Below, in pieces: positions 28,444 to 41,080 of a stretch of 64,000 bases of DNA (its first letter is position 1; every line of letters begins with the position of its first letter). Both the position numbers and the translations under genes were made by a program. The stretch is taken from NCBI GenBank assembly GCA_036971475.1, contig JBAIZL010000007.1, forward strand, positions 35,829,283 through 35,893,282. The letters run 5' to 3'. This DNA comes from Prosapia bicincta. Taxonomy: Eukaryota > Arthropoda > Insecta > Hemiptera > Cercopidae. Under the pieces are notes generated by a model. It made no database searches. It was not told where the DNA came from and was given only the letters and a program-made list of their open reading frames with translations.

Positions 28444-29130
28444 CGATTTCAGTTTTATGTTCCTACCTCAGTCCTGTGTGTATTCTTAATCACTTTCTAC
28501 AATTTCGATGCGATAATGGTCGTACTGGCTAACCTCTTTGTGAAAGCAGAAAAAGTAAATAATAATAAAATAAAGATAATTACTTAGTCTTTTCTTTGTG
28601 GTGTTGAATTTCTTGTCTAAATGGTAAATCTATCTTTCGCTTTACGAACTGAAAGATCTGACTAGTACTTTCCGGCTTGCTCCACTCAGTTCTTAAAGTT
28701 CTAGTCCGTGATGACTGCGAAGAACTTTTTGTTGGGATGTTATATTTCTACGATGTGACATCAGGGCGGTGTTAAGGATCAGCTAGATCTTGGCGAAGCC
28801 CAATGGAGCGGGGAGGGTCACAAGAAGAGGAAATCTTCTTATCACATTCACAGAAAGTCTATTCCGCTGAAGGAGTTGTTTACAAGATGGCAAAACTGAA
28901 ACAACACTCTCCCCACCACAGCACAAACAGCTTCTCGTTTTGACACAAGGCCAAACTTCACAAAGATACCATGCGTTTTTATCTTGCTTTTTTTTATCCA
29001 TCCTTAAATAAGGTCGACCTTCGCTAAAATTGTTTTTGATTGAAAGGTAAAAATTTATTAGTGGAGGGGGTTCTTTCATTATCTTTTATCGAACCCTGTA
29101 ACTTTACTTTTGGTAGGATTGCTTGAAATA

Positions 29131-32100
29131 CCGTTTTCACGTTACTGGCTAGCCAGTAAGCGTCTTGCCATTAGCATTGTTTCCCAACTCTACCAAGCGA
29201 TGGTTTTTGTAATGAATCGGTCAATAGGACTACATGGATAGTATCATAATTACAACAGCGTGGTTAAAAGACCATTTTCACGTTACTCGCTAACCAATAA
29301 GCGACTCTACGTACGCATTGTTAGACATTAATATTAATAATAGGGTTTCTGTAATGATTCCGTACATGTCTAGTGACTTCATTACAGCAGGGTGGTTAAA
29401 GTACCATTTTCACGTTACTCGCTAACCAATAAGCAACTCTGCATACGCATTTGTTAGACATTAATATTAATAATAGGGTTTCTGTAATGATTCCGTACAT
29501 GTCTAGTGACTTCATTACAGCAGGGTGGTTAAAAGACCATTTTCACGTTACTCGCTAACCAATAAGCGACTCTACGTACGCATTGTTAGACATTAATATT
29601 AATAATAGGGTTTCTGTAATGATTCCGTACATGTCTAGTGACTTCATTACAGCAGGGTGGTTAAAGTACCATTTTCACGTTACTCGCTAACCAATAAGCA
29701 ACTCTGCATACGCATTGTTAGACATTAATATTAATAATAGGGTTTCTGTAATGATTCCGTACATGTCTAGTGACTTCATTACAGCAGGGTGGTTAAAGTA
29801 CCATTTTCACGTTACTCGCTAAACAATAAGCAACTCTGCATACGCATTGTTAGACATTAATATTAATAATAGGGTTTCTGTAATGATTCCGTACATGTCT
29901 AGTGACTTCATTACAGCAGGGTGGTTAAAGTACCATTTTTACGTTACTCGCTAACCAATAAGCAACTCTGCATACGCATTGTTAGACATTAATATTAATA
30001 ATAGGGTTTCTGTAATGATTCCGTACATGTCTAGTGACTTCATTACAGCAGGGTGGTTAAAGTACCATTTTTACGTTACTCGCTAAACAATAAGCAACTC
30101 TGCATACGCATTGTTAGACATTAATGCTAATAATAGGGTTTCTGTAATGATTCCCTACATGTCTAGTGACTTCATTACAGCAGGGTGGTTAAAGTACCAT
30201 TTTTACGTTACTCGCTAAACAATAAGCAACTCTGCATACGCATTGTTAGACATTAATATTAATAATAGGGTTTCTGTAATGATTCCGTACATGTCTAGTG
30301 ACTTCATTACAGCAGGGTGGTTAAAGTACCATTTTTACGTTACTCGCTAACCAATAAGCGACTCTACGTACGCATTGTTAGACATTAATGCTAATAATAG
30401 GGTTTCTGTAATGATTCCGTACATGTCTAGTGACTTCATTACAGCAGGGTGGTTAAAGTACCATTTTTACGTTACTCGCTAAACAATAAGCAACTCTACG
30501 TACGCATTGTTAGACATTAATGCTAATAATAGGGTTTCTGTAATGATTCCGTACATGTCTAGTGACTTCATTACAGCAGGGTGGTTAAAGTACCATTTTT
30601 ACGTTACTCGCTAAACAATAAGCAACTCTACGTACGCATTGTTAGACATTAATGCTAATAATATGGTTTCTGTAATGATTCCGTACATGTCTAGTGACTT
30701 CATTACAGCAGGGTGGTTAACGTACCATTTTTACGTTACTCGCTAACCAATAAGCAACTCTGCATACGCATTGTTAGACATTAATATTAATAATAGGGTT
30801 TCTGTAATGATTCCGTACATGTCTAGTGACTTCATTACAGCAGGGTGGTTAAAGTACCATTTTTACGTTACTCGCTAACCAATAAGCAACTCTGCATACT
30901 CATTGTTAGACATTAATATTAATAATAGGGTTTCTGTAATGATTCCGTACATGTCTAGTGACTTCATTACAGCAGGGTGGTTATAGTACCATTTTTACGT
31001 TACTCGCTAACCAATAAACAACTCTGCATACGCATTGTTAGACATTAATATTAATAATAGGGTTTCTGTAATGATTCCGTACATGTCTAGTGACTTCATT
31101 ACAGCAGGGTGGTTAAAGTACCATTTTTACGTTACTCGCTAACCAATAAGCAACTCTGCATACGCATTGTTAGACATTAATATTAATAATAGGGTTTCTG
31201 TAATGATTCCGTACATGTCTAGTGACTTCATTACAGCAGGGTGGTTAAAGTACCATTTTTACGTTACTCGCTAAACAATAAGCAACTCTGCATACGCATT
31301 GTTAGACATTAATACTAATAATAGGGTTTCTGTAATGATTCCGTACATGTCTAGTGACTTCATTACAGCAGGGTGGTTAAAGTACCATTTTTACGTTACT
31401 CGCTAAACAATAAGCAACTCTGCATACGCATTGTTAGACATTAATACTAATAATAGGGTTTCTGTAATGATTCCGTACATGTCTAGTGACTTCATTACAG
31501 CAGGGTGGTTAAAGTACCATTTTTACGTTACTCGCTAACCAATAAGCAACTCTACGTACGCATTGTTAGAGATTAATGCTAATAATAGGGTTTCTGTAAT
31601 GATTCCGTACATGTCTAGTGACTTCATTACAGCAGGGTGGTTAAAGTACCATTTTCACGTTACTCGCTAACCAATAAGCAACTCTGCATACGCATTGTTA
31701 GACATTAATACTAATAATAGGGTTTCTGTAATGATTCCGTACATGTCTAGTGACTTCATTACAGCAGGGTGGTTAAAGTACCATTTTCACGTTACTCGCT
31801 AAACAATAAGCAACTCTGCATACGCATTGTTAGACATTAATACTAATAATAGGGTTTCTGTAATGATTCCGTACATGTCTAGTGACTTCATTACAGCAGG
31901 GTGGTTAAAGTACCATTTTTACGTTACTCGCTAAACAATAAGCAACTCTGCATACGCATTGTTAGACATTAATACTAATAATAGGGTTTCTGTAATGATT
32001 CCGTACATGTCTAGTGACTTCATTACAGCAGGGTGGTTAAAGTACCATTTTTACGTTACTCGCTAAACAATAAGCAACTCTGCATACGCATTGTTAGACA

Positions 32101-33226
32101 TTAATGCTAATAATAGGGTTTCTGTAATGATTCCGTACATGTCTAGTGACTTCATTACAGCAGGGTGGTTAAAGTACCATTTTTACGTTACTCGCTAAAC
32201 AATAAGCAACTCTGCATACGCATTGTTAGACATTAATGCTAATAATAGGGTTTCTGTAATGATTCCGTACATGTCTAGTGATTTCATTACAGCAGGGTGG
32301 TTAAAGTACCATTTTTACGTTACTCGCTAAACAATAAGCAACTCTGCATACGCATTGTTAGACATTAATACTAATAATAGGGTTTCTGTAATGATTCCGT
32401 ACATGTCTAGTGACTTCATTACAGCAGGGTGGTTAAAGTACCATTTTCACGTTACTCGCTAAACAATAAGCAACTCTGCATACGCATTGTTAGACATTAA
32501 TACTAATAATAGGGTTTCTGTAATGATTCCGTACATGTCTAGTGACTTCATTACAGCAGGGTGGTTAAAAGACCATTTTCACGTTACTCGCTAAACAATA
32601 AGCAACTCTGCATACGCATTGTTAGACATTAATACTAATAATAGGGTTTCTGTAATGATTCCGTACATGTCTAGTGACTTCATTACAGCAGGGTGGTTAA
32701 AGTACCATTTTTACGTTACTCGCTAAACAATAAGCAACTCTGCATACGCATTGTTAGACATTAATACTAGTAATAGGGTTTCTGTAATGATTCCGTACAT
32801 GTCTAGTGACTTCATTACAGCAGGGTGGTTAAAGTACCATTTTCACGTTACTCGCTAAACAATAAGCAACTCTGCATACGCATTGTTAGACATTAATACT
32901 AATAATAGGGTTTCTGTAATGATTCCGTACATGTCTAGTGACTTCATTACAGCAGGGTGGTTAAAGTATCATTTTTACGTTACTCGCTAACCAATAAGCG
33001 ACTCTACGTACGCATTGTTAGAGATTAATGCTAATAATAGGGTTTCTGTAATGATTCCGTACATGTCTAGTGACTTCATTACAGCAGGGTGGTTAAAGTA
33101 CCATTTTCACGTTACTCGCTAAACAATAAGCGACTCTGCATAAGCATTGTTTGCCTCTGCTACTAAGCCATGGTTTCTGTAATGATCGGGAAATAATAGG
33201 TCTTCAATAATAGTGACGTCTTTACA
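29131..33226. repeat. Tandem array, 132-bp unit, about 31 copies including diverged edge units
   Basis: The unit includes TTTTCACGTTACTCGCTAAC, GCATTGTTAGACATTAATA and GTAATGATTCCGTACATGTC. Starts run from 29275 to 33104, 29 periods of 132 plus one extra T (in CATTTGTTAG near 29450). The first unit (29134-29274, 141 bp) and the last (33104-33226) are strongly diverged, the usual sign of an array edge. Each unit has a perfect inverted repeat, CTGTAATGA and TCATTACAG, separated by 21 bases. A second variable site alternates between ATTAATATTAAT, ATTAATGCTAAT and ATTAATACTAAT. No coding frame runs through. Confidence 0.97.
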
Positions 33227-33820
33227 CTCTATTTCGCACCTGGTCACTGCTACCAAAAAAAAACTTGACTTTAGAAAAATACACGGTTTAAAGTTGTAGG
33301 TCACCTTAGATGTTTTATTAGTGGTGATTTTAGGTCTGATTTTCGAAAATAGGTTATAAAATCCATTCGATTGAACTTTGATTATGTATAAAAAGACCGT
33401 ATTTTGTGTAAAAGTATCGGAATCACTTGTACAATTTATGTAGATGGTATTGACATTATCAGAATATTACCATTTGTTTATTTTCATTCACTCCATTTTA
33501 CAACCGGATCAAATCGGTTTCCCAAGGTCATGTCAAGCCTTGAAGCGATAACAGATTTCACTAACAAGCTCGCAAAAACAAAATACTGTTATGATCCATT
33601 ATACCTAACTATTCTGCATCCAGTTTATATACGACGGAATTTACGACCTCTTTCAAACAAATCTCTTTTTAAAATAAACAAAACGCGCTTCATATCGTGA
33701 CTGCGTGAAAGAAATCTGTAATAAAGGGAAATATTTATATAATTATGGACTGAATGTTTGAAAAGAAGCGAATCAGCGAGCGACAAATTTCCTCTGCCAG
33801 TACATCATTGTATCTATTCT
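33227..33820. other. Unique spacer
   Basis: AT-rich sequence. A 98-codon plus-strand frame (33404-33700) opens with TTG and has no recognisable domain. Nothing else stands out. Confidence 0.5.
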
Positions 33821-36800
33821 TTAAACCTACGCTTTATTCTAGATCTCTCAGGAAGCTGGTGGACACCTCTCTTCTCGCTGTTTAGGATAGGTATATTTCG
33901 GATACTGTGCTGCCATAACTTACCTAAACCTACGCTTTATTCTAGATCTCTCAGGAAGCTGGTGGACACCTCTCTTCTCGCTGTTTAGGATAGGTATATT
34001 TCGGATACTGTGCTGCCATAACTTACCTAAACCTACGCTTTATTCTAGATCTCTCAGGAAGCTGGTGGACACCTCTCTTCTCGCTGTTTAGGATAAGTAT
34101 ATTTCGGATACTGTGCTGCCATAACTTACCTAAACCTACGCTTTATTCTAGATCTCTCAGGAAGCTGGTGGACACCTCTCTTCTCGCTGTTTAGGATAGG
34201 TATATTTCGGATACTGTGCTGCCATAACTTACCTAAACCTACGCTTTATTCTAGATCTCTCAGGAAGCTGGTGGACACCTCTCTTCTCGCTGTTTAGGAT
34301 AGGTATATTTCGGATACTGTGCTGCCATAACTTACCTAAACCTACGCTTTATTCTAGATCTCTCAGGAAGCTGGTGGACACCTCTCTTCTCGCTGTTTAG
34401 GATAGGTATATTTCGGATACTGTGCTGCCATAACTTACCTAAACCTACGCTTTATTCTAGATCTCTCAGGAAGCTGGTGGACACCTCTCTTCTCGCTGTT
34501 TAGGATAGGTATATTTCGGATACTGTGCTGCCATAACTTACCTAAACCTACGCTTTATTCTAGATCTCTCAGGAAGCTGGTGGACACCTCTCTTCTCGCT
34601 GTTTAGGATAGGTATATTTCGGATACTGTGCTGCCATAACTTACCTAAACCTACGCTTTATTCTACATCTCTCAGGAAGCTGGTGGACACCTCTCTTCTC
34701 GCTGTTTAGGATAGGTATATTCGGATACTGTGCTGCCATAACTTACCTAAACCTACGCTTTATTCTACATCTCTCAGGAAGCTGGTGGACACCTCTCTTC
34801 TCGCTGTTTAGGATAGGTATATTTCGGATACTGTGCTGCCATAACTTACCTAAACCTACGCTTTATTCTAGATCTCTCAGGAAGCTGGTGGACACCTCTC
34901 TTCTCGCTGTTTAGGATAGGTATATTTCGGATACTGTGCTGCCATAACTTACCTAAACCTACGCTTTATTCTAGATCTCTCAGGAAGCTGGTGGGCACCT
35001 CTCTTCTCGCTGTTTAGGATAGGTATATTTCGGATACTGTGCTGCCATAACTTACCTAAACCTACGCTTTATTCTAGTTCTCTCAGGACGCTGGTGGGCA
35101 CCTCTCTTCTCGCTGTTTAGGATAGGTATATTTCGGATACTGTGCTGCCATAACTTACCTAAACCTACGCTTTATTCTAGATCTCTCAGGAAGCTGGTGG
35201 ACACCTCTCTTCTCGCTGATTAGGATAGGTATATTTCGAATACTGTGCTGCCATAACTTACCTAAACCTACGCTTTATTCTAGATCTCTCAGGAAGCTGG
35301 TGGACACCTCTCTTCTCGCTGTTTAGGATAGGTATATTTCGGATACTGTGCTGCCATAACTTACCTAAACCTACGCTTTATTCTAGATCTCTCAGGAAGC
35401 TGGTGGACACCTCTCTTCTCGCTGTTTAGGATAGGTATATTTCGGATACTGTGCTGCCATAACTTACCTAAACCTACGCTTTATTCTAGATCTCTCAGGA
35501 AGCTGGTGGGCACCTCTCTTCTCGCTGTTTAGGATAGGTATATTTCGGATACTGTGCTGCCATAACTTACCTAAACCTACGCTTTATTCTAGATCTCTCA
35601 GGAAGCTGGTGGGCACCTCTCTTCTCGCTGTTTAGGATAGGTATATATCGGATACTGTGCTGCCATAACTTACCTAAACCTACGCTTTATTCTAGATCTC
35701 TCAGGAAGCTGGTGGACACCTCTCTTCTCGCTGTTTAGGACAGGTATATTCGGATACTGTGCTGCCATAACTTACCTAAACCTACGCTTTATTCTAGATC
35801 TCTCAGGAAGCTGGTGGACACCTCTCTTCTCGCTGTTTAGGACAGGTATATTTCGGATACTGTGCTGCCATAACTTACCTAAACCTACGCTTTATTCTAG
35901 ATCTCTCAGGAAGCTGGTGGACACCTCTCTTCTCGCTGTTTAGGATAGGTATATTTCGGATACTGTGCTGCCATAACTTACCTAAACCTACGCTTTATTC
36001 TAGATCTCTCAGGAAGCTGGTGGACACCTCTCTTCTCGCTGTTTAGGATAGGTATATTTCGGATACTGTGCTGCCATAACTTACCTAAACCTACGCTTTA
36101 TTCTAGATCTCTCAGGAAGCTGGTGGACACCTCTCTTCTCGCTGTTTAGGATAGGTATATTTCGGATACTGTGCTGCCATAACTTACCTAAACCTACGCT
36201 TTATTCTACATCTCTCAGGAAGCTGGTGGACACCTCTCTTCTCGCTGTTTAGGATAGGTATATTCGGATACTGTGCTGCCATAACTTACCTAAACCTACG
36301 CTTTATTCTACATCTCTCAGGAAGCTGGTGGACACCTCTCTTCTCGCTGTTTAGGATAGGTATATTTCGGATACTGTGCTGCCATAACTTACCTAAACCT
36401 ACGCTTTATTCTAGATCTCTCAGGAAGCTGGTGGACACCTCTCTTCTCGCTGTTTAGGATAGGTATATTCGGATACTGTGCTGCCATAACTTACCTAAAC
36501 CTACGCTTTATTCTAGATCTCTCAGGAAGCTGGTGGACACCTCTCTTCTCGCTGTTTAGGATAGGTATATTTCGGATACTGTGCTGCCATAACTTACCTA
36601 AACCTACGCTTTATTCTAGATCTCTCAGGAAGCTGGTGGGCACCTCTCTTCTCGCTGTTTAGGATAGGTATATTTCGGATACTGTGCTGCCATAACTTAC
36701 CTAAACCTACGCTTTATTCTAGTTCTCTCAGGAAGCTGGTGGGCACCTCTCTTCTCGCTGTTTAGGATAGGTATATTTCGGATACTGTGCTGCCATAACT

Positions 36801-39277
36801 TACCTAAACCTACGCTTTATTCTAGATCTCTCAGGAAGCTGGTGGACACCTCTCTTCTCGCTGTTTAGGATAGGTATATTTCGGATACTGTGCTGCCATA
36901 ACTTACCTAAACCTACGCTTTATTCTAGATCTCTCAGGAAGCTGGTGGACACCTCTCTTCTCGCTGTTTAGGATAGGTATATTTCGGATACTGTGCTGCC
37001 ATAACTTACCTAAACCTACGCTTTATTCTAGATCTCTCAGGAAGCTGGTGGACACCTCTCTTCTCGCTGTTTAGGATAGGTATATTTCGGATACTGTGCT
37101 GCCATAACTTACCTAAACCTACGCTTTATTCTAGATCTCTCAGGAAGCTGGTGGGCACCTCTCTTCTCGCTGTTTAGGATAGGTATATTTCGGATACTGT
37201 GCTGCCATAACTTACCTAAACCTACGCTTTATTCTAGATCTCTCAGGAAGCTGGTGGGCACCTCTCTTCTCGCTGTTTAGGATAGGTATATATCGGATAC
37301 TGTGCTGCCATAACTTACCTAAACCTACGCTTTATTCTAGATCTCTCAGGAAGCTGGTGGACACCTCTCTTCTCGCTGTTTAGGACAGGTATATTCGGAT
37401 ACTGTGCTGCCATAACTTACCTAAACCTACGCTTTATTCTAGATCTCTCAGGAAGCTGGTGGACACCTCTCTTCTCGCTGTTTAGGACAGGTATATTTCG
37501 GATACTGTGCTGCCATAACTTACCTAAACCTACGCTTTATTCTAGATCTCTCAGGAAGCTGGTGGACACCTCTCTTCTCGCTGTTTAGGATAGGTATATT
37601 TCGGATACTGTGCTGCCATAACTTACCTAAACCTACGCTTTATTCTAGATCTCTCAGGAAGCTGGTGGACACGTCTCTCCTCGCTGTTTAGGATAGGTAT
37701 ATTTCGGATACTGTGCTGCCATAACTTACCTAAACCTACGCTTTATTCTAGATCTCTCAGGAAGCTGGTGGACACCTCTCTTCTCGCTGTTTAGGATAGG
37801 TATATTTCGGATACTGTGCTGCCATAACTTACCTAAACCTACGCTTTATTCTAGTTCTCTCAGGAAGCTGGTGGGCACCTCTCTTCTCGCTGTTTAGGAT
37901 AGGTATATTTCGGATACTGTGCTGCCATAACTTACCTAAACCTACGCTTTATTCTAGATCTCTCAGGAAGCTGGTGGACACCTCTCTTCTCGCTGTTTAG
38001 GATAGGTATATTTCGGATACTGTGCTGCCATAACTTACCTAAACCTACAATTTATTCTAGATCTCTCAGGAAGCTGGTGGACACCTCTCTTCTCGCTGTT
38101 TAGGATAGGTATATTTCGGATACTGTGCTGCCATAACTTACCTAAACCTACGCTTTATTCTAGATCTCTCAGGAAGCTGGTGGACACCTCTCTTCTCGCT
38201 GTTTAGGACAGGTATATTCGGATACTGTGCTGCCATAACTTACCTAAACCTACGCTTTATTCTAGATCTCTCAGGAAGCTGGTGGACACCTCTCTTCTCG
38301 CTGTTTAGGATAGGTATATTTCGGATACTGTGCTGCCATAACTTACCTAAACCTACACTTTATTCTAGATCTCTCAGGAAGCTTGTGGACACCTCTCTTC
38401 TCGCTGTTTAGGATAGGTATATTTCGGATACTGTGCTGCCATAACTTACCTAAACCTACGCTTTATTCTAGATCTCTCAGGAAGCTGGTGGGCACCTCTC
38501 TTCTCGCTGTTTAGGACAGGTATATTCGGATACTGTGCTGCCATAACTTACCTAAACCTACGCTTTATTCTAGATCTCTCAGGAAGCTGGTGGACACCTC
38601 TCTTCTCGCTGTTTAGGATAGGTATATTTCGGATACTGTGCTGCCATAACTTACCTAAACCTACGCTTTATTCTAGATCTCTCAGGAAGCTTGTGGACAC
38701 CTCTCTTCTCGCTGTTTAGGATAGGTATATTTCGAATACTGTACTGCCATATCTTACCTAAACCTACGCTTTATTCTAGATCTCTCAGGAAGCTTGTGGA
38801 CACCTCTCTTCTCGCTGTTTAGGATAGGTATATTTCGGATACTGTGCTGCCATAACTTACCTAAACCTACGCTTTATTCTAGATCTCTCAGGAAGCTGGT
38901 GGACACCTCTCTTCTCGCTGTTTAGGATAGGTATATTTCGGATACTGTGCTGCCATAACTTACCTAAACCTACGCTTTATTCTAGATCTCTCAGGAAGCT
39001 GGTGGGCACCTCTCTTCTCGCTGTTTAGGATAGGTATATTTCAGATACTGTGCTGCCATAACTTACCTAAACCTACGCTTTATTCTAGATCTCTCAGGAA
39101 GCTGGTGGGCACCTCTCTTCTCGCTGTTTAGGATAGGTATATTTCAGATACTGTGCTGCCATAACTTACCTAAACCTACGCTTTATTCTAGATCTCTCAG
39201 GAAGCTGGTGGACACCTCTCTTCTCGCTGTTTAGGACAGGTATATTTCGGATACTGTGCTGCCATAACTTACCTACA
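33821..39277. repeat. Tandem array, 103-bp unit, about 53 copies
   Basis: The unit runs from CCTAAACCTACGCTTTATTC through AGGAAGCTGGTGGACACCTC to TGCTGCCATAACTTA. Most units are 103 bp; several lack one T (TATATTCGG for TATATTTCGG) and are 102 bp. Each unit carries CCTAAAC and GTTTAGG, a perfect 7-bp inverted pair, near opposite ends. Marker variants (TACATCT, TATATATCGG, AGTTCTCTC, GGACAGG) recur in the same order about 1.54-1.65 kb apart, showing a higher-order repeat. Confidence 0.98.
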
Positions 39278-39842
39278 ATAATTTATCATTAAATCTCTTT
39301 TATATATCTATTCTTTATTTCAACTCTTCGGGGTTTCAACCCTGCCAATCTGACGTCATAATGTTTGATGACGTTTCCAACATCACTTTATTACATTGAG
39401 AGAGCAAGTCTACTTCATATACAAATAAATATTGATGCCATATTTCGGCCGTATAAAACATTCTATTTTAACCCTCATTGACGGTTAATTATCCCCCCCC
39501 CCATCGTGTTTGTTATTGTCAACCCTTTATCCCCTTCATCGTAGCTATTATTAACAATTCGTTACCCCCTTCATCGTTAAACTGTAAACAACGTAAGACA
39601 TTAATGTACACACATATAAACACGAACTCTCAATACTGGCCTCGGAAGTGTTCAGCTTATGCAAACGTATATTGCGGACTACGTAACCGTGTACTTGGCT
39701 TTGAGAGATCGCTGTAGACGAGATAGAACCAGTATAAATACTTTCCTACAACCATGATAAGGATTGTCAAAACACTGACGCATGAGTCGGTCGTTATTAG
39801 ATAAATTAGCTTAGGTATGAAATAACAAACCTTTTTGGAATA
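39278..39842. other. Unique spacer with a 10-base C run
   Basis: AT-rich sequence with a C10 run at 39493-39502 and a CRE-like palindrome (39351). A 79-codon frame at 39478-39717 runs through the C run and is not credible as a gene. Confidence 0.5.
39351..39358. promoter_or_regulatory. CRE-like palindrome TGACGTCA
   Basis: Perfect 8-bp palindrome, followed 13 bases later by a half site (TGATGACGTTTC). Functional role unproven. Confidence 0.25.
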
Positions 39843-40337
39843 CAGTAGAGTCTTGATATTTCGAGGTAGATGGGTCTGAGACCCACTCGGACTACCGAAA
39901 AGGGGTTACGCGGAAATACGTTCCTGTGCATTACAAAAAATAGGAACTTTAATGAACCCTTATAATATAGGTAATTAAAAATACACTAAATAAGTTATAT
40001 AACATTATATGAACATTTCTTGGAAACACGATTCATTTCCTTAGCGTACCGTATTAATATAAACATTTTTTGGAAGCCCGTCGCATTTCCTCTACATACC
40101 GTATTGATATAATCGTTTCTTGGAAGCCCAACTCATTTCCTATGAATACATTTATTAATCTATTTATTACATCTATTAATATAGACATTTTTTGGAAGTA
40201 GGACTCGTTTCCTTTGCATACAGTATGACTATAAACATTTCTTGGAAGCCCTATTTTATCATTTCCTTTCACAATGATATAATAGGCTGTAATGAAAATA
40301 GGCTCGAATTTAACAAAAGCTCGAAATATCGGGACTC
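39843..40337. mobile_element. Candidate non-autonomous DNA transposon (MITE), pogo/Tigger-like ends
   Basis: The left side has TA followed by CAGTAGAGTC, then GAGTCTTGATATTTCGAG (39848-39865). The reverse complement of 40320-40337 reads GAGTCCCGATATTTCGAG, 16 of 18 identical. CAGT-starting terminal repeats next to a TA target are a known feature of pogo/Tigger-type Tc1-mariner elements. The right outermost end is unclear: a second GAGTCTCGAT-like motif lies at 40341-40352, so the true boundary may be a little further right. The interior has no transposase and is mainly a short degenerate tandem repeat. Confidence 0.45.
40010..40270. repeat. Degenerate tandem repeat, about 50-bp unit, 4-5 copies
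   Basis: Repeated elements AACATTTCTTGGAAGCCC, then CATTTCCT, then CATACCGTATTAATAT recur at about 50 bases with many substitutions and a 25-30 base insertion near 40150. It fills the interior of the candidate MITE. A 72-codon minus-strand frame (40054-40272) is its by-product. Confidence 0.75.
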
Positions 40338-41080
40338 GTACTATCGAGACTCATGTTTTCAGTGCTGGTAGTACATGCAAGGCCAAGTACACGGTTACGT
40401 GGTCTGCACTATACATACAAATTTTGAATTTTTAATAGGAAACGACTTTTCTTAAAATCCCAACATCTCATCTTCAATGAATCTGCTGAGAGTAGACACC
40501 AAAAACGCTTATGAAATCATGTCTCTCCCATGCCCAATGAATTACTTTATTCCGAATGTGTGCATCAATTATAATTTTTTGTATCAGCCACAGAAATGAT
40601 TCCAGTAATTCAATTCTTGTAGGATATTAGCTAATGGGCATGTCTCTTGCTATTAATTTTCATTTCATCATTTGCTAACCAATACCCCGATTGGAGCTTC
40701 GGTTAACTTCGATTTAGGACATTGGGAGAGGTTAGACAAGGAATGAAACGTATGGAATGCTGGAAGTCAGAGAATTAGAATATTATTTATGTGTAGATTC
40801 TATATATCGACGATGAATGTAAAAAAGCATTTCAAAGCAGATAAAACGTTGTGCAAACATATTGCACTTAAGCTGTGGATCGTAGCCACGAAGACGCAGT
40901 GAAATTACAAGCAAATAATATTCTGAAATTATGAACAGCCATTTTATTTATGTTCACAGCGGGAGTAAATAACGATAGACTTGGTAACAAAATCTTAAAT
41001 ATCTATTTCTTGCAGAATAAAAAATCACGTCAAGAATATATTAAACTGCATTGTTATACAAAACCTGTAAAAATATATAA
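40338..41080. other. Unique spacer
   Basis: AT-rich. I see no gene, RNA or recognisable element. Confidence 0.5.

Larger units (their letters stand above)
28228..29130. other. Unique spacer
   Basis: Holds the hairpin at 28236-28258 and a CRE-like palindrome at 28436-28443, annotated separately. A 98-codon minus-strand frame with a true ATG (28783-29079) is not recognisable: it has no clear domain, signal peptide or membrane segment, and I do not call it a gene. Confidence 0.55.

Noticed and set aside
28783..29079. 98-codon minus-strand frame with ATG
   Set aside because: No family recognised, no supporting splice or promoter signals; not supportable as a gene.
33404..33700. 98-codon plus-strand frame
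   Set aside because: Opens with TTG, AT-rich, no domain.
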